From Sedimenticola sp. (GTDB lineage: Bacteria > Pseudomonadota > Gammaproteobacteria > Chromatiales > Chromatiaceae): a DNA stretch of 35,224 nt. Where the stretch lies: assembly GCA_027068675.1 (NCBI GenBank), contig JAMOMH010000151.1, positions 1 through 35,224 on the forward strand, written 5' to 3'. The position numbers and the translations under genes are program-made. A model generated the notes under the pieces. It searched no databases. It had not been told where the DNA came from and was given only the letters and a program-made list of their open reading frames with translations. This document shows, one piece after another, positions 34,602 through 35,224 of this stretch; positions within the stretch are counted from its first letter, which is position 1; the number at the start of each line of letters is the position of its first letter.

Positions 34602-35224
34602 TTAGGCATTTATCAGTGCAACAGTCGTATCTAACATACGGTTGGAGAAACCCCACTCATTGTCATACCAAGAGCAGACTTTGACTAGCGTACCGCAAGG
34701 TGAAACGCGCGTCAGCGTGGCGTCAAAGTTTGAGGTGGCGCTGGTGTGATTGAAGTCAATCGATACCAGTGGGGCATCATGGTAAGCCAACACAGTGCCA
34801 TCAGCTGCCTTCTGCATGATCTCATTCACCTCGGCTACCGTAGTCGCACGACCAGCAGAGAAGCTAAGATCAACCAGTGATACATTGATGGTCGGTACGC
34901 GGATCGCAAAACCATCCAGCTTACCTTTCAGTTCGGGCAGCACTAAACCTACCGCAGCAGCAGCGCCAGTACTGGTTGGGATCATCGACATGGTGGCAGA
35001 GCGTGCACGACGCAGGTCTGAGTGGTAGCTATCCGTCAACACCTGATCGTTGGTGTAGGCATGAATGGTGGTCATCAGACCGGAGTTAATACCAATTTGC
35101 TCATTCAATGGCTTGACCATCGGTGCCAAACAGTTGGTGGTACAGGAGGCGTTGGAGATGACAACATCAGAGGGTTTCAGAATACCCTCGTTAACACCAT
35201 AAACCACCGTGGCATCTACCTGTT
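34602..35224 (-). CDS. gap: glyceraldehyde-3-phosphate dehydrogenase (N-terminus outside window)
   Basis: C-terminal 207 codons of a type I GAPDH, which oxidises glyceraldehyde 3-phosphate with NAD(P)+ to 1,3-bisphosphoglycerate. The catalytic cysteine is in [13 protein letters not shown] and the partner histidine in [27 protein letters not shown] and the C-terminal [13 protein letters not shown] are typical. The frame is open to the window edge, so the Rossmann NAD-binding half, and thus the NAD versus NADP preference, is not visible. It is followed by pgk on the same strand. Confidence 0.97.
   Translation of the reverse strand, partial: QVDATVVYGVNEGILKPSDVVISNASCTTNCLAPMVKPLNEQIGINSGLMTTIHAYTNDQVLTDSYHSDLRRARSATMSMIPTSTGAAAAVGLVLPELKGKLDGFAIRVPTINVSLVDLSFSAGRATTVAEVNEIMQKAADGTVLAYHDAPLVSIDFNHTSATSNFDATLTRVSPCGTLVKVCSWYDNEWGFSNRMLDTTVALINA

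Noticed and set aside
1-35224. CRISPR array, prophage, toxin-antitoxin pair or other defence system
   Set aside because: No regularly spaced repeats, integrase, phage structural gene or recognisable toxin-antitoxin pair was seen; the window is nearly all housekeeping genes.

Overview
This window is chromosomal DNA from a motile gammaproteobacterium of moderate GC, judged by eye. The evidence is gene order: rpoE-rseA-rseC-degP-glutaredoxin-lepA-lepB-DUF4845-rnc-era-recO-pdxJ and gacA/uvrY-uvrC-pgsA are typical gammaproteobacterial strings, and the LepB, RNase III, PgsA and PyrE motifs and lengths fit that class. The gap-pgk-pyk order and the presence of DUF547, DUF2461, DUF3422 and UreH-like proteins would suit an environmental lineage, for example one of the sulfur-oxidising groups, but no gene in the window proves this.

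Layout, left to right. 1-2404: an M48 membrane metallopeptidase (cut by the window edge) and LemA, translationally coupled on the minus strand. 2482-3674: a 27-residue membrane peptide, a periplasmic rhodanese and a DUF2461 protein. 3790-6485: a large chemoreceptor on the plus strand behind a very good sigma-28 (FliA) promoter. 6519-6678: tRNA-Gly(GCC) with its own near-consensus promoter and terminator. 6681-10381: pgsA, uvrC, a family-5-like uracil-DNA glycosylase and a GacA/UvrY response regulator, tightly packed on the minus strand. 10482-20405: a long minus-strand block read as rpoE, rseA, rseC, degP, glutaredoxin, lepA, lepB, DUF4845, rnc, era, recO, pdxJ. It joins envelope-stress control with protein export, RNA processing, ribosome maturation and recombination. 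20661-22277: nadB, divergent from rpoE. 22320-25011: UreH-like and AmpG-like membrane proteins, divergent from pyrE. 25040-26121: a DUF547 gene next to a decayed transposase. 26169-29607: a DUF3422 protein and uvrB. 29682-30869: an aspartate aminotransferase. 31185-31260: tRNA-Lys(UUU). 31677-35224: the glycolytic genes gap (partial), pgk and pyk.

How the genes work together: the window holds two of the three UvrABC excision nuclease subunits plus a second base-repair enzyme. It also holds the sigma-E regulon core (sigma factor, anti-sigma factor, RseC, periplasmic protease), although rseB is missing from its usual place. LepA and LepB, and RNase III with Era and RecO, keep their conserved adjacency. 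NadB and PyrE supply early steps of NAD and pyrimidine synthesis, and PdxJ supplies the PLP that the aminotransferase needs.

I found no clear new multi-gene system. Most of the window is conserved housekeeping DNA. The unusual parts are small: a 26-bp perfect inverted repeat upstream of lepA, a 72-bp inverted-repeat element directly in front of recO, a degenerate IS481-like transposase end abutting DUF547, a tiny membrane ORF, internal duplications in the chemoreceptor, and the FliA and sigma-E promoters.
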